In this document: piece after piece, positions 1 through 4,973 of the stretch
Layout of the letters: each line of letters starts with the position of its first letter
How positions within the stretch are numbered: position 1 is the first letter of the stretch
DNA from: Planctomycetota bacterium
Lineage (GTDB): Bacteria; Planctomycetota; Planctomycetia; Isosphaerales; Isosphaeraceae
NCBI GenBank assembly: GCA_021777685.1
Contig: JAJYDH010000464.1
Coordinates: forward strand, 1 to 5,062
Length of the DNA: 5,062 nt
Reading direction: 5' to 3'
Notes under the pieces: generated by a model
Told to the model about the DNA's origin: nothing
Database searches by the model: none
The model's input: the letters and a program-made list of their open reading frames with translations, nothing else
Position numbers and translations under genes: made by a program

Positions 1-269
1 GAGAGTTGGATGTCGCGGGCCATGTACTTGAGCTTCTTGCCGATCTCCTTGCGGAGCCTGGGGATCGCCAGCGCCTTCATGGACTTCTCGTCGAAGCCGG
101 GGACCTCGCCGCCGACGTCGTTGGGCAGGCCCGAGACGGGGAAGGCGCGGATCTTGCCGACGCCGCTTCGGCCTTCGGCCAGCGAGGACCAGAACGGCCC
201 GGCCCCGATGCCCAGCGGCGTGACGAGGCCCAGTCCGGTGATGACGACTCGTCGTTCGCTACGGGGCAT
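1..269 (-). CDS. Beta-ketoacyl-ACP synthase (FabF/KAS II type), N-terminal part
   Basis: This is the first 89 codons of a condensing enzyme; the rest lies beyond the left edge. The frame starts at the ATG at 269-267 and opens MPRSERRVVITGLGLVTPLG, the classic start of FabF/KAS II proteins (VVITGxGxVTPLG). It continues with FWSSLAEGRSGVGKI and then FPVSGLPNDVGGEVPGFD, which also fit the family. The family condenses malonyl-ACP with an acyl-ACP to lengthen the chain by two carbons, in the cytoplasm. The catalytic Cys-His-His residues lie outside the window, so activity cannot be checked, and a chain-length-factor-like homologue is possible. It sits 88 bp downstream of a dehydratase gene on the same strand and is probably co-transcribed with it. 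No strong Shine-Dalgarno is seen; the nearest GGAG lies about 17 nt upstream of the ATG. Confidence 0.93.
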   Translation of the reverse strand, partial: MPRSERRVVITGLGLVTPLGIGAGPFWSSLAEGRSGVGKIRAFPVSGLPNDVGGEVPGFDEKSMKALAIPRLRKEIGKKLKYMARDIQL

Positions 270-357
270 GAGGTTACTCGTCACTCTCCAGGCGGAGTCG
301 GGCGGATCGGCGGCTCGTCACGGTTGCTGTTCGATCGAAGTCGAGGCCTTGCGAGGC

Positions 358-912
358 TCAGCTGGGCGGGGCCTCGTGCGACTGGCCGTTGACGGGGGCC
401 GGCGAGGTCGAGGAGACGGCCAGGGCCTCGGCCTCCTTGGCCCGCGACTGGGCCTTGGCCAGGTCGAGGACGCCGAGCAGTTGCTGCGTGAACACGAAAT
501 TCTTGGGGCCGAAGATCTGGTTCGCCCGCGAGTTGTCCAGGTGGGCGAAGAAGATCTCGACGTCGGCGAGCAGCTCCCCTTCGAGGAACGCCTTGGCCTC
601 GACGACCGCCCCCTCGGCGCGGAGGTCGGTCAGCGTCACCTCGTAGACGAGCTGGTCCCCGGCGCAGGCCACGCCGAAGAACTCGGCGCGGGGGATCTTG
701 GCGAGCACGACCTTCTCGACGAACCCTCCCGCCTCGCCGACCAGGATTCCGCCGGTCTGCGCCAGCCCCTCGATGATGAGCGAGGCCGGCATCACGGGGT
801 AGCCCGGGTAATGGTCGTGCAGGTGCTCCTCGGCCAGCGTCAGGTTCTTGATCGCGCGGGCGAACTTGCCGCTGCGGAATTCGAGGAACTTGTCGATCCA
901 GATCCAGCGCAT
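358..912 (-). CDS. FabZ-like 3-hydroxyacyl-ACP dehydratase, hot-dog fold (second paralogue)
   Basis: This encodes a 184-residue protein of the FabA/FabZ hot-dog family, which dehydrates 3-hydroxyacyl-ACP to trans-2-enoyl-ACP. The active-site segment DHYPGYPVMPASLIIEGLAQ (residues 33-52) carries the expected His34 and Glu48. Their 14-residue spacing equals that of the FabZ His/Glu pair. The usual Pro-Gly after the HxPGxPVM stretch is Pro-Ala here (Ala43), a small active-site-loop change. The protein is longer than typical FabZ (about 150 residues) because of a C-terminal extension ending in a low-complexity Ala/Ser/Pro tail. I chose the ATG at 912 because MRWIWIDKFLEF aligns with the start of the paralogue at 2261. 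The frame stays open to 1038, but the extra 42 residues are Arg/Pro-rich and unlike the family. No Shine-Dalgarno is evident. The neighbours are the ACP gene upstream and the synthase downstream. Substrate range is unknown. Confidence 0.9.
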   Translation of the reverse strand: MRWIWIDKFLEFRSGKFARAIKNLTLAEEHLHDHYPGYPVMPASLIIEGLAQTGGILVGEAGGFVEKVVLAKIPRAEFFGVACAGDQLVYEVTLTDLRAEGAVVEAKAFLEGELLADVEIFFAHLDNSRANQIFGPKNFVFTQQLLGVLDLAKAQSRAKEAEALAVSSTSPAPVNGQSHEAPPS

Positions 913-1012
913 GGGAAGGGCACTCGCGAGGAGGAGACGGGACCGACGGGCCCTCGGCCGTGGACGCGAGGCGCGTCGAGTCCTCGGGGACGCGCCATCG
1001 GCGAGCCCGGGC

Positions 1013-1039
1013 GGTGCGCCTTCGAGGATTCGACGCACC
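1013..1039 (-). other. Hairpin in the ACP-dehydratase gap
   Basis: GGTGCG (1013-1018) pairs with CGCACC (1034-1039). Inside it TCGA (1022-1025) pairs with TCGA (1030-1033) around a GGAT loop, giving about 10 base pairs with a three-base bulge. It begins 18 nt after the ACP stop codon. No T-run follows on the minus strand, so it is not a standard intrinsic terminator. It could act in attenuation, RNA processing or mRNA stabilisation, giving more ACP than downstream product, or it could be chance in GC-rich DNA. Confidence 0.22.
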
Positions 1040-1056
1040 CTGCCAGGCCGCCGGGC

Positions 1057-1443
1057 TCAGGCCGCCAGCTTGCTCGACACGTACTGGACCAGCATGTCCA
1101 CGGTGTAGAGGTCGCCGATCCGCTCGACGTCCGGGTTGGCGGCGAACTCGCCGAGGTCGGCGTAGGGCATCCGGGCCTTGAGCTCGTCGAGCCCCTTGGC
1201 CGTCAGCTTGCCGTCCTTGATCATGTCCGGGTCGGTGACGACGTTCTCGGGGAACAGCTCGCCGCGGGGGATCTTGATCCCGAAGTTCCGCTCCAGGCGG
1301 AACACGATGTCCAGGAAGTCGATCGACTCGGCGCCGAGGTCGCCCTGGAGGGTGGCGTCCTTGGTGACGTCCTCCTCGTCGACCCCGAGGGCGTCGACCA
1401 GGGTGGCTTGGACTTTCTGATAGATCTCGTCGTGCGTCGGCAT
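1057..1443 (-). CDS. Acyl carrier protein, enlarged type (128 residues)
   Basis: This is a carrier protein that holds growing acyl chains on a phosphopantetheine arm. The attachment motif is GDLGAESIDFLDIVFRLE, with Ser40 in an ESID context instead of the common DSLD. Helix I (MPTHDEIYQKVQATLVDALG) and the acidic start of the loop are normal for an ACP. Classical ACPs have about 80 residues. Here roughly 45 extra residues lie between the FGIKIP segment at the end of the helix II region (around residue 58) and the final helix (IGDLYTVDMLVQYVSSKL). The insert contains LFPENVVTDPDMIKDGKLTA and GLDELKARMPYADL. I recall such large ACPs from dedicated FabF/FabZ-like clusters, which suggests a specialised pathway and not housekeeping synthesis. 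The ATG at 1443 is supported by GAGGA four bases upstream. It lies between two dehydratase genes on the same strand and is presumably their shared carrier. Confidence 0.93.
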   Translation of the reverse strand: MPTHDEIYQKVQATLVDALGVDEEDVTKDATLQGDLGAESIDFLDIVFRLERNFGIKIPRGELFPENVVTDPDMIKDGKLTAKGLDELKARMPYADLGEFAANPDVERIGDLYTVDMLVQYVSSKLAA

Positions 1444-1447
1444 GTCA

Positions 1448-1452
1448 TCCTC
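1448..1452 (-). promoter_or_regulatory. Ribosome binding site of the ACP gene
   Basis: GAGGA on the minus strand lies four bases before the ATG at 1443. It is the clearest Shine-Dalgarno match in the fatty-acid cluster; the other three starts have none at normal spacing. This fits the high translation usually needed for a carrier protein. Confidence 0.6.
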
Positions 1453-1617
1453 GAAGGTACGGGAACACCAATCCGAATCCCACGATGGGGACCACCCTCC
1501 GCCCGCCGGTTGCGCGGCCTGACTCGTTCAATCGTCGGCAATACCCGGTGGTCGTCTTCAGTCGGGCCGGCGCGAAGTTCGAGGGTGCAATCGCGCGGGG
1601 GGCGGGGTCGGTCGTGG

Positions 1618-1680
1618 TCAGCCAGCGTTCCATGCGTCGGGACCCATCTTGATGAATTTCGTCAAACCTTGCAACATCAT
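1618..1680 (-). CDS. Possible 20-residue peptide (micro-ORF) between dehydratase and ACP genes
   Basis: An ATG-ATG start at 1680 opens a 20-codon frame ending at TGA (1618-1620). It encodes MMLQGLTKFIKMGPDAWNAG. The stretch has more A/T than its surroundings, mixes hydrophobic and lysine residues and lies in a gap that otherwise lacks a gene. There is no convincing Shine-Dalgarno, and I recognise no homologue. It could be a leader peptide or small protein ahead of the ACP gene, the residue of a lost gene, or chance. The evidence is weak. Confidence 0.2.
   Translation of the reverse strand: MMLQGLTKFIKMGPDAWNAG
1649..1665. promoter_or_regulatory. AT-rich 17-bp near-palindrome, possible operator upstream of the ACP gene
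   Basis: The plus-strand sequence is TTGATGAATTTCGTCAA. The two 8-base arms match at seven of eight positions around a central T. It is markedly AT-rich for this window and lies in the 269-bp gap about 206 bp upstream of the ACP start. The TTGA...TCAA ends resemble half-sites of dimeric repressors such as MarR-type regulators, but no regulator gene is visible. One or two palindromes of this quality are expected by chance in 5 kb. It also falls inside a possible 20-codon ORF (1618-1680), which is a competing explanation. Confidence 0.27.
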
Positions 1681-1712
1681 CAGGGTCGCCGCGTCTGGCA
1701 AGGTCGCCCGGG

Positions 1713-2261
1713 TCATCGCGTGGACGGCTCGACCAGGACGTCGGCGGCCCTGGCGACCGGGGCCTCGCGGAGGATGGCACGGGCGCCGACCGACCCCTTG
1801 CGGAGCGTGGCATAAAGCTCGCGGAGGCCGGCGACGATCGAAGCGTCGGTCTTGTGCAGGGCCGGGTCTCGGTCGCGGAGATTGTATCGGGTCAGCGTGA
1901 ACTGCCCCTTGACCATCGACTGGCCGTCGATCGTCCCTTCCCCCTTGAAGCTCGCCTCGCGCACGTCGTGCGAGACCAGCGTCACCTTGAGCTGGAGCTG
2001 CCGGCCGGGCTCGACGAAGCTGCCGTACTTGATCATCTTGGCCTTCTTCAGGACGACCACGCTGTTGGCGAAGTCCTCCATGTCGCGGACCAGCCAGGCC
2101 CCGGCCTGCGTCAGCGCCTCCAGCATCAGGACACCCGGCATGACCGGGAACCCCGGAAAATGGTCGGCGAGATACTCCTCGGCCAAGGAGAGGTTCTTGA
2201 CGGCGACGAGCGATTGGCCGGGCTGGAGGTCAACGATGCGATCGACGAGGACGAATCTCAT
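1713..2261 (-). CDS. FabZ-like 3-hydroxyacyl-ACP dehydratase, hot-dog fold (first paralogue)
   Basis: This 182-residue FabA/FabZ-family protein is the first gene of the minus-strand cluster. The signature DHFPGFPVMPGVLMLEALTQ (residues 33-52) includes catalytic-type His34 and Glu48 and keeps the canonical Pro-Gly that the second paralogue has lost. It starts MRFVLVDRIVDLQPGQ. The two paralogues share the VKNLSLAEE / IKNLTLAEE block and have His and Glu at identical residue numbers, so they descend from a duplication. A C-terminal extension of about 40 residues follows the hot-dog domain. The predicted reaction is removal of water from 3-hydroxyacyl-ACP in the cytoplasm. The ATG at 2261 is chosen by family alignment and because the candidate promoter lies at 2358-2387. 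The frame is open to 2471, but that would add 70 unrelated residues and span the promoter. No Shine-Dalgarno is apparent. Confidence 0.9.
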   Translation of the reverse strand: MRFVLVDRIVDLQPGQSLVAVKNLSLAEEYLADHFPGFPVMPGVLMLEALTQAGAWLVRDMEDFANSVVVLKKAKMIKYGSFVEPGRQLQLKVTLVSHDVREASFKGEGTIDGQSMVKGQFTLTRYNLRDRDPALHKTDASIVAGLRELYATLRKGSVGARAILREAPVARAADVLVEPSTR

Positions 2262-2357
2262 GGAGGGCCCCGGAACAGGCTGGCGACGATCCCGATGTCG
2301 GGTACCGAGGGTCACGCCTATGCACTCGGTTTTCCGCAATCCCATGGCAAGTCGGAC

Positions 2358-2387
2358 ATTGTAGTGATACCCCCGGCCTCTTGGCAA
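2358..2387 (-). promoter_or_regulatory. Sigma70-like promoter of the dehydratase-led cluster
   Basis: On the minus strand TTGCCA (2387-2382) and TACAAT (2363-2358) are separated by 18 bp. Each hexamer matches the consensus at five of six positions, which is striking in such GC-rich DNA. Transcription would begin near 2351 and leave a leader of about 90 nt before the ATG at 2261. The leader contains the dyad CCCGATGTCGGG (2291-2302). The position independently supports the 2261 start. Confidence 0.55.
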
Positions 2388-2566
2388 GGGAGTCCACCCG
2401 GCGGGCCGACCCTTCGAGGCCGTCTGCTCCTTCACCCCACCAGAGTCTACAACCCTGACCCGTATCGTCAAATTAACCCGCCGGGATCGCCCAGATTTTC
2501 CAGGCGGCTCGGACGGGACATCTTCTCAGGGCGGAGAGGGATGGTCGATTTCCCGAAGGGGGCGAG

Positions 2567-2595
2567 TATTCAATCGGCCGGATCGCCCTTATACT
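2567..2595 (+). promoter_or_regulatory. Weak promoter candidate for the lipoprotein gene
   Basis: TATACT at 2590-2595 matches the -10 consensus at five of six positions. The -35 position at 17-bp spacing is TATTCA, a poor match at three of six. If used, transcription would begin near 2602 and give an 80-90 nt leader carrying both dyads upstream of the gene. It was chosen on composition and position; an alternative sigma factor cannot be excluded. Confidence 0.3.
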
Positions 2596-2631
2596 GGACG
2601 GGGGACCGGGGCGTGACGCGATCGCCCGGCC

Positions 2632-2654
2632 GGCCCGGGTTTGCTACCCTGGCC
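2632..2654 (+). other. Dyad upstream of the lipoprotein gene
   Basis: GGCCCGGGT (2632-2640) and ACCCTGGCC (2646-2654) are complementary at eight of nine positions around the loop TTGCT. This could form a stable leader hairpin or serve as a protein-binding dyad. GC-rich dyads are common in DNA of this composition, so function is uncertain. Confidence 0.25.
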
Positions 2655-2668
2655 CGGCCCAATCCCTG

Positions 2669-2680
2669 GGGAGATCTCCC
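2669..2680 (+). promoter_or_regulatory. Perfect 12-bp palindrome containing the only SD-like sequence of the lipoprotein gene
   Basis: GGGAGATCTCCC is a perfect palindrome ending five bases before the ATG at 2686. The SD-like GGGGAG (2668-2673) is 12 nt from the start, longer than ideal. In RNA the GGGA and TCCC ends could pair around GATC and cover it. It may be a translational control element or chance; about one such palindrome is expected per 4 kb. Confidence 0.3.
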
Positions 2681-2685
2681 GGCCG

Positions 2686-4599
2686 ATGAGGCGAACCTTC
2701 CTTCAGGCCCTTACCCTGGCGTCCGCGCTCGCGATCGGCGGTTGCCTGCACGCCCCGATGCCCTGGTCGCCCGACGGGAAGTGGGTGGCCTACGTCGTCG
2801 AGGTCCGGCCCGTCGACCGGCTCCTCAAGGCCGGCTGGCTCTTCGAGTCGCCGACGGCCCCGACGACCGCCCCGACCAATCCGGGCCGGCCGACCGGCTA
2901 CCGACTCTGGGCGAGCCGGGGAGACTCGGGCGCGTCGGTCCTCCTGGAAGAGTCGAAGTTGCCGCTCACCGCCCCCGGCTGGAGCCCCGACGGCCGGGCC
3001 CTGGCGTTCGGCCGGGTGGTGGCCGAGCCTGACGGGACGGGCCGGTTCGAGGTGGTCGTCCTGGAAGGCCCGGACCGGCGTCGGGTCGTCGTGAGCCGTC
3101 CGCTGGCCGAGATCGGCGCCGAGGCGGCGCGACTGCCCGGGCAGGCGATCGCGTGGAGTCCCGACGGCCGGTATCTGGCCGTACCGCAGCTCGCCCCGAT
3201 GGGCCTGGCGATCGTCCGGGTCGACAACGGCCGCCAGGTCAACGCGATCACAGACGCCTTCCTCCCCTCCTGGTCGCCCGACGGCTCGCGGCTCGCCTTC
3301 TACCGGAGGGGGACCGGCGACACGCTGAACTGCATCGACTCCCCCGCCGGCTCCCCCCGATTGCTGGCCGAGGTCGGCCAGGCCGGCCAGGCGGCGGCCT
3401 GGACCCGCGACGGCCTGGCGGTGGTCCTCGTCGCCCGGAAGTCGGTCCCCCGGGGGGCCGAGCCGCCCGGCGACCAGGCCGAACTGCTCCGAGTCCGGGT
3501 CGACAACGGCCTCGCCGAGACGATCTTCCCCCTCTCGGCCGACGCCGTTCTCGGGCGCGATCGGTCGGTCGAGGGCGTCTCGCTCGCCTTCGACAGCAAG
3601 GGGGACAACCTGTTCTGCTCGACCGTCGTCGAGGGGACGCCGCACGAGATCACCTGGTATCATCCGGGCGAGAAGGCGGTCTACAAGAAGTTCTCGATCA
3701 TCGACTACACAATGCCGATGGGCTCGCTCTCGCTCTCGCCCGACGGGCAGACCCTGGCGGTCCGGGTCGGCTCGATCGACCGGATCTCGGCCCCGGCCCT
3801 CTGCGACCTCTACAGCAACGACCAGCGCTCCCGGCTGCTCGCGCCGGACGACACCTCGCGGATCGAGTGGATCGCTACCCTCGTCGCCGCGGCCCGAGGG
3901 ACCCTGGCCGCGCTGCCCACGGCCTCGACCGACCCCAAGGTCCCGGCCACGGCGAGGCTCGACCGACCGACGCTCCTGCCGATCCTCGGCGAATTCGAGT
4001 GGAACTCGCAGGCGAGCTACCGGCTCCGGAAGATCGGCAGGATGGGCCGACCGCTCTGCGACCGGCCGGCCGAGGCCCCCCCCGCCGCTCCCGAGGTCGC
4101 CGCCCTCCTCGACGAGGCCCGGCTGTTCTTCGACTATCTCAAGGAAGACTACTCGGCCGCCCTGGCCTCGCTGGAGATCCTCGACGGTCGCGACGGGTCG
4201 CCCGACGTGAAGACCCGGCTCCTGGCGGTCCGGGCCCAGATCGCCATCGCCCAGGGCAAGGTGGAGCGGGCCCAGCACACCGCGACCTACCTCAAGGAGC
4301 TGGAGCCCCGGCCCGCCCGCAGGGTCGAGTGGACCTCCGAGGGCTACAAGGTGACGGACACCGAGCCCGTGGCCGGCCAGGGCTGGCCCGAATACCTGAC
4401 CTGGCGGGCCTCCCAGGTCCACGCCCTGCTCCACGACGAGGGGCCCGAGAACCACATCAATCCCGACAACCCGCGACTGAACTTCGACGAGCCGGGCTTC
4501 CCCCGGGGTGATCCCTTCGTCCCCGATCGCCAGTTCTTCAACGAGCCTCGCCGGCCGCCGCCGGACCGACCCCTGCCCGGCGACATCCCCCGGCTCTGA
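2686..4599 (+). CDS. Lipoprotein with TolB/PD40-like beta-propeller repeats and a helical C-terminal region
   Basis: This is a 637-residue exported protein of unknown function. The ATG at 2686 gives a textbook lipoprotein signal: MRRT, a hydrophobic core and the lipobox IGGC with Cys20. An upstream TTG at 2641 would spoil the signal peptide. Repeats with the WSPDG turn of TolB/PD40 propellers occur at residues 27-31, 99-103, 157-161 and 196-200. Degenerate ones are at 239-243 (WTRDG), 302-306 (FDSKG) and 350-354 (LSPDG). Seven turns fit a six- or seven-bladed propeller. After about residue 370 the repeats stop. Residues 470-540 look helical (LLDEARLFFDYLKEDYSAAL, then LLAVRAQIAIAQGKVERAQH) and resemble one or two TPR-like units. 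The last 50 residues are Pro/Asp/Arg-rich and probably disordered. It is likely anchored to a membrane facing the periplasm, perhaps as a protein-interaction scaffold. There is no catalytic motif and no operon partner on the plus strand. Confidence 0.88.
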   Translation: MRRTFLQALTLASALAIGGCLHAPMPWSPDGKWVAYVVEVRPVDRLLKAGWLFESPTAPTTAPTNPGRPTGYRLWASRGDSGASVLLEESKLPLTAPGWSPDGRALAFGRVVAEPDGTGRFEVVVLEGPDRRRVVVSRPLAEIGAEAARLPGQAIAWSPDGRYLAVPQLAPMGLAIVRVDNGRQVNAITDAFLPSWSPDGSRLAFYRRGTGDTLNCIDSPAGSPRLLAEVGQAGQAAAWTRDGLAVVLVARKSVPRGAEPPGDQAELLRVRVDNGLAETIFPLSADAVLGRDRSVEGVSLAFDSKGDNLFCSTVVEGTPHEITWYHPGEKAVYKKFSIIDYTMPMGSLSLSPDGQTLAVRVGSIDRISAPALCDLYSNDQRSRLLAPDDTSRIEWIATLVAAARGTLAALPTASTDPKVPATARLDRPTLLPILGEFEWNSQASYRLRKIGRMGRPLCDRPAEAPPAAPEVAALLDEARLFFDYLKEDYSAALASLEILDGRDGSPDVKTRLLAVRAQIAIAQGKVERAQHTATYLKELEPRPARRVEWTSEGYKVTDTEPVAGQGWPEYLTWRASQVHALLHDEGPENHINPDNPRLNFDEPGFPRGDPFVPDRQFFNEPRRPPPDRPLPGDIPRL

Positions 4600-4617
4600 C
4601 GGGCGGACCGACGAATC

Positions 4618-4872
4618 CTAGGCCTCGCCGGCCAATTGCGGGTAGATCTCGTCTTCATAATGCTCGACCACCATCGTGAGCACGACGAAGTAATCCTTCT
4701 CTTCCGGCGTCAGGTTGTGGTAGCGATCGGCGAGCCCGTGGATGGCGGCAATTGCGCGGTCATGCTCCTCGCTCGAGCGGATCGGACGGAGCGGGAACGC
4801 CCTCACCAGGTCGAGATAGAGGTTGGTGGTTGTCTTCGGCGACGTACCGGGCGATTCGGTTTCAAGAGCCAT
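4618..4872 (-). CDS. HigA-like antitoxin N-terminal domain without the helix-turn-helix
   Basis: This is an 84-residue protein resembling the N-terminal part of HigA-type antitoxins. The recognisable core is YLDLVRAFPLRPIRSSEEHD (residues 19-38), then LTPEEKDYFVVLTMVVEHYE (54-73) and DEIYP. Full HigA relatives have about 120-140 residues and continue after this point into an XRE-type helix-turn-helix. Here a TAG follows QLAGEA, and the DNA beyond it runs into the convergent lipoprotein gene with no helix-turn-helix coding. The protein may bind a toxin but should not bind its own promoter. The ATG at 4872 is preferred over the GTG at 4887 because AAGGAGG sits five bases upstream of it. The HigB-like tail ends at 4884, a typical toxin-then-antitoxin order. 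Its stop is 18 bp from the lipoprotein stop, tail to tail, with no visible terminator. It could be a solitary antitoxin or a truncated remnant. Confidence 0.75.
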   Translation of the reverse strand: MALETESPGTSPKTTTNLYLDLVRAFPLRPIRSSEEHDRAIAAIHGLADRYHNLTPEEKDYFVVLTMVVEHYEDEIYPQLAGEA

Positions 4873-4877
4873 GACTG

Positions 4878-4884
4878 CCTCCTT
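4878..4884 (-). promoter_or_regulatory. Strong Shine-Dalgarno of the HigA-like gene
   Basis: AAGGAGG on the minus strand lies five bases before the ATG at 4872 and decides that start over the in-frame GTG at 4887. It overlaps the last base of the toxin tail's TGA (4884-4886), as expected if antitoxin translation was once coupled to the toxin frame. It is the best ribosome binding site in the window. Confidence 0.75.
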
Positions 4885-4973
4885 CACAGGTCCAGCTTGT
4901 CGTAATCCTTATGGGTATAAATGCCCCGGACGAGCAGCACTTGGTCGTGTCCGCAATCTGTTGCATGGTCCAT
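4884..4973 (-). pseudogene. C-terminal remnant of a HigB-like toxin
   Basis: A minus-strand frame ending at TGA (4884-4886) reads QVLLVRGIYTHKDYDKLDL at its end. This matches the C-terminal strand and THxEYD motif of HigB/RelE-type mRNA interferases (family form: V-x-V-R-x-V-x-T-H-x-E-Y-D). Upstream of Gln (4943) the frame gives MDHATDCGHD from an ATG at 4973, and a TAA lies three codons further up. The conserved middle of HigB (FNIxGNxYRL) is not found in any minus-strand frame up to 5062. At most 29 residues could be made, against about 95-110 for the family, so the nuclease is broken. The spacing to the HigA-like gene is that of an intact operon. The residues upstream of 4943 are probably not toxin-derived. 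Confidence 0.6.

Larger units (their letters stand above)
2262..2685. other. Divergent intergenic region, 424 bp
   Basis: This separates the minus-strand dehydratase start from the plus-strand lipoprotein start. It holds the TTGCCA/TACAAT promoter for the minus strand and a weaker second minus-strand candidate (TTGACG at 2471-2466, TAGACT at 2449-2444, 16-bp spacer). It also holds a TATACT box for the plus strand (2590-2595) and two dyads close to the lipoprotein gene. Base composition is more AT-rich around 2320-2600 than in the flanking genes. No convincing coding frame or RNA gene was seen. Confidence 0.6.

Noticed and set aside
330..339. Perfect 10-bp palindrome TTCGATCGAA between the second dehydratase and the synthase
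   Set aside because: Several 10-bp palindromes are expected by chance in 5 kb. It has no extended symmetry or nearby promoter boxes.
913..1038. A 42-residue N-terminal extension of the second dehydratase
   Set aside because: The residues are Arg/Pro/Ala-rich, unlike the FabZ family, and include the hairpin region downstream of the ACP stop. The paralogue starts at the point equivalent to 912.
1445..1813. A 122-codon minus-strand frame spanning the dehydratase-ACP gap
   Set aside because: Its first third is the out-of-frame end of the dehydratase gene, and the rest is Arg/Pro-rich with no recognisable motif or ribosome site.
10..1815. A 601-codon open frame on the plus strand
   Set aside because: It lies antisense to four family-identified genes (synthase, two dehydratases, ACP). 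Its translation is low-complexity Arg/Gly/Leu/Asp, as expected for the shadow of GC-rich coding DNA.
1..2261. A ladderane or polyketide-type specialised biosynthetic cluster
   Set aside because: Only a synthase start, an ACP and two dehydratases are visible. No diagnostic tailoring gene is in the window, so naming a product would be guesswork.
2262..2471. A 70-residue N-terminal extension of the first dehydratase
   Set aside because: It would contain the best promoter in the region and has no similarity to hot-dog proteins.
2644..4455. A 603-codon open frame on the minus strand
   Set aside because: It is antisense to the lipoprotein gene, which has a lipobox and WSPDG repeats. The antisense product is Gly/Arg/Asp-rich and resembles nothing known.
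3153..4511. A 452-codon plus-strand frame within the lipoprotein gene
   Set aside because: This is a frame-shifted shadow with a strongly Arg/Pro/Gly-biased translation. The propeller motifs are in the other frame without interruption, so no frameshift is implied.
4600..4617. Possible bidirectional terminator between the convergent genes
   Set aside because: The 18-bp gap has no inverted repeat or T-run on either strand.
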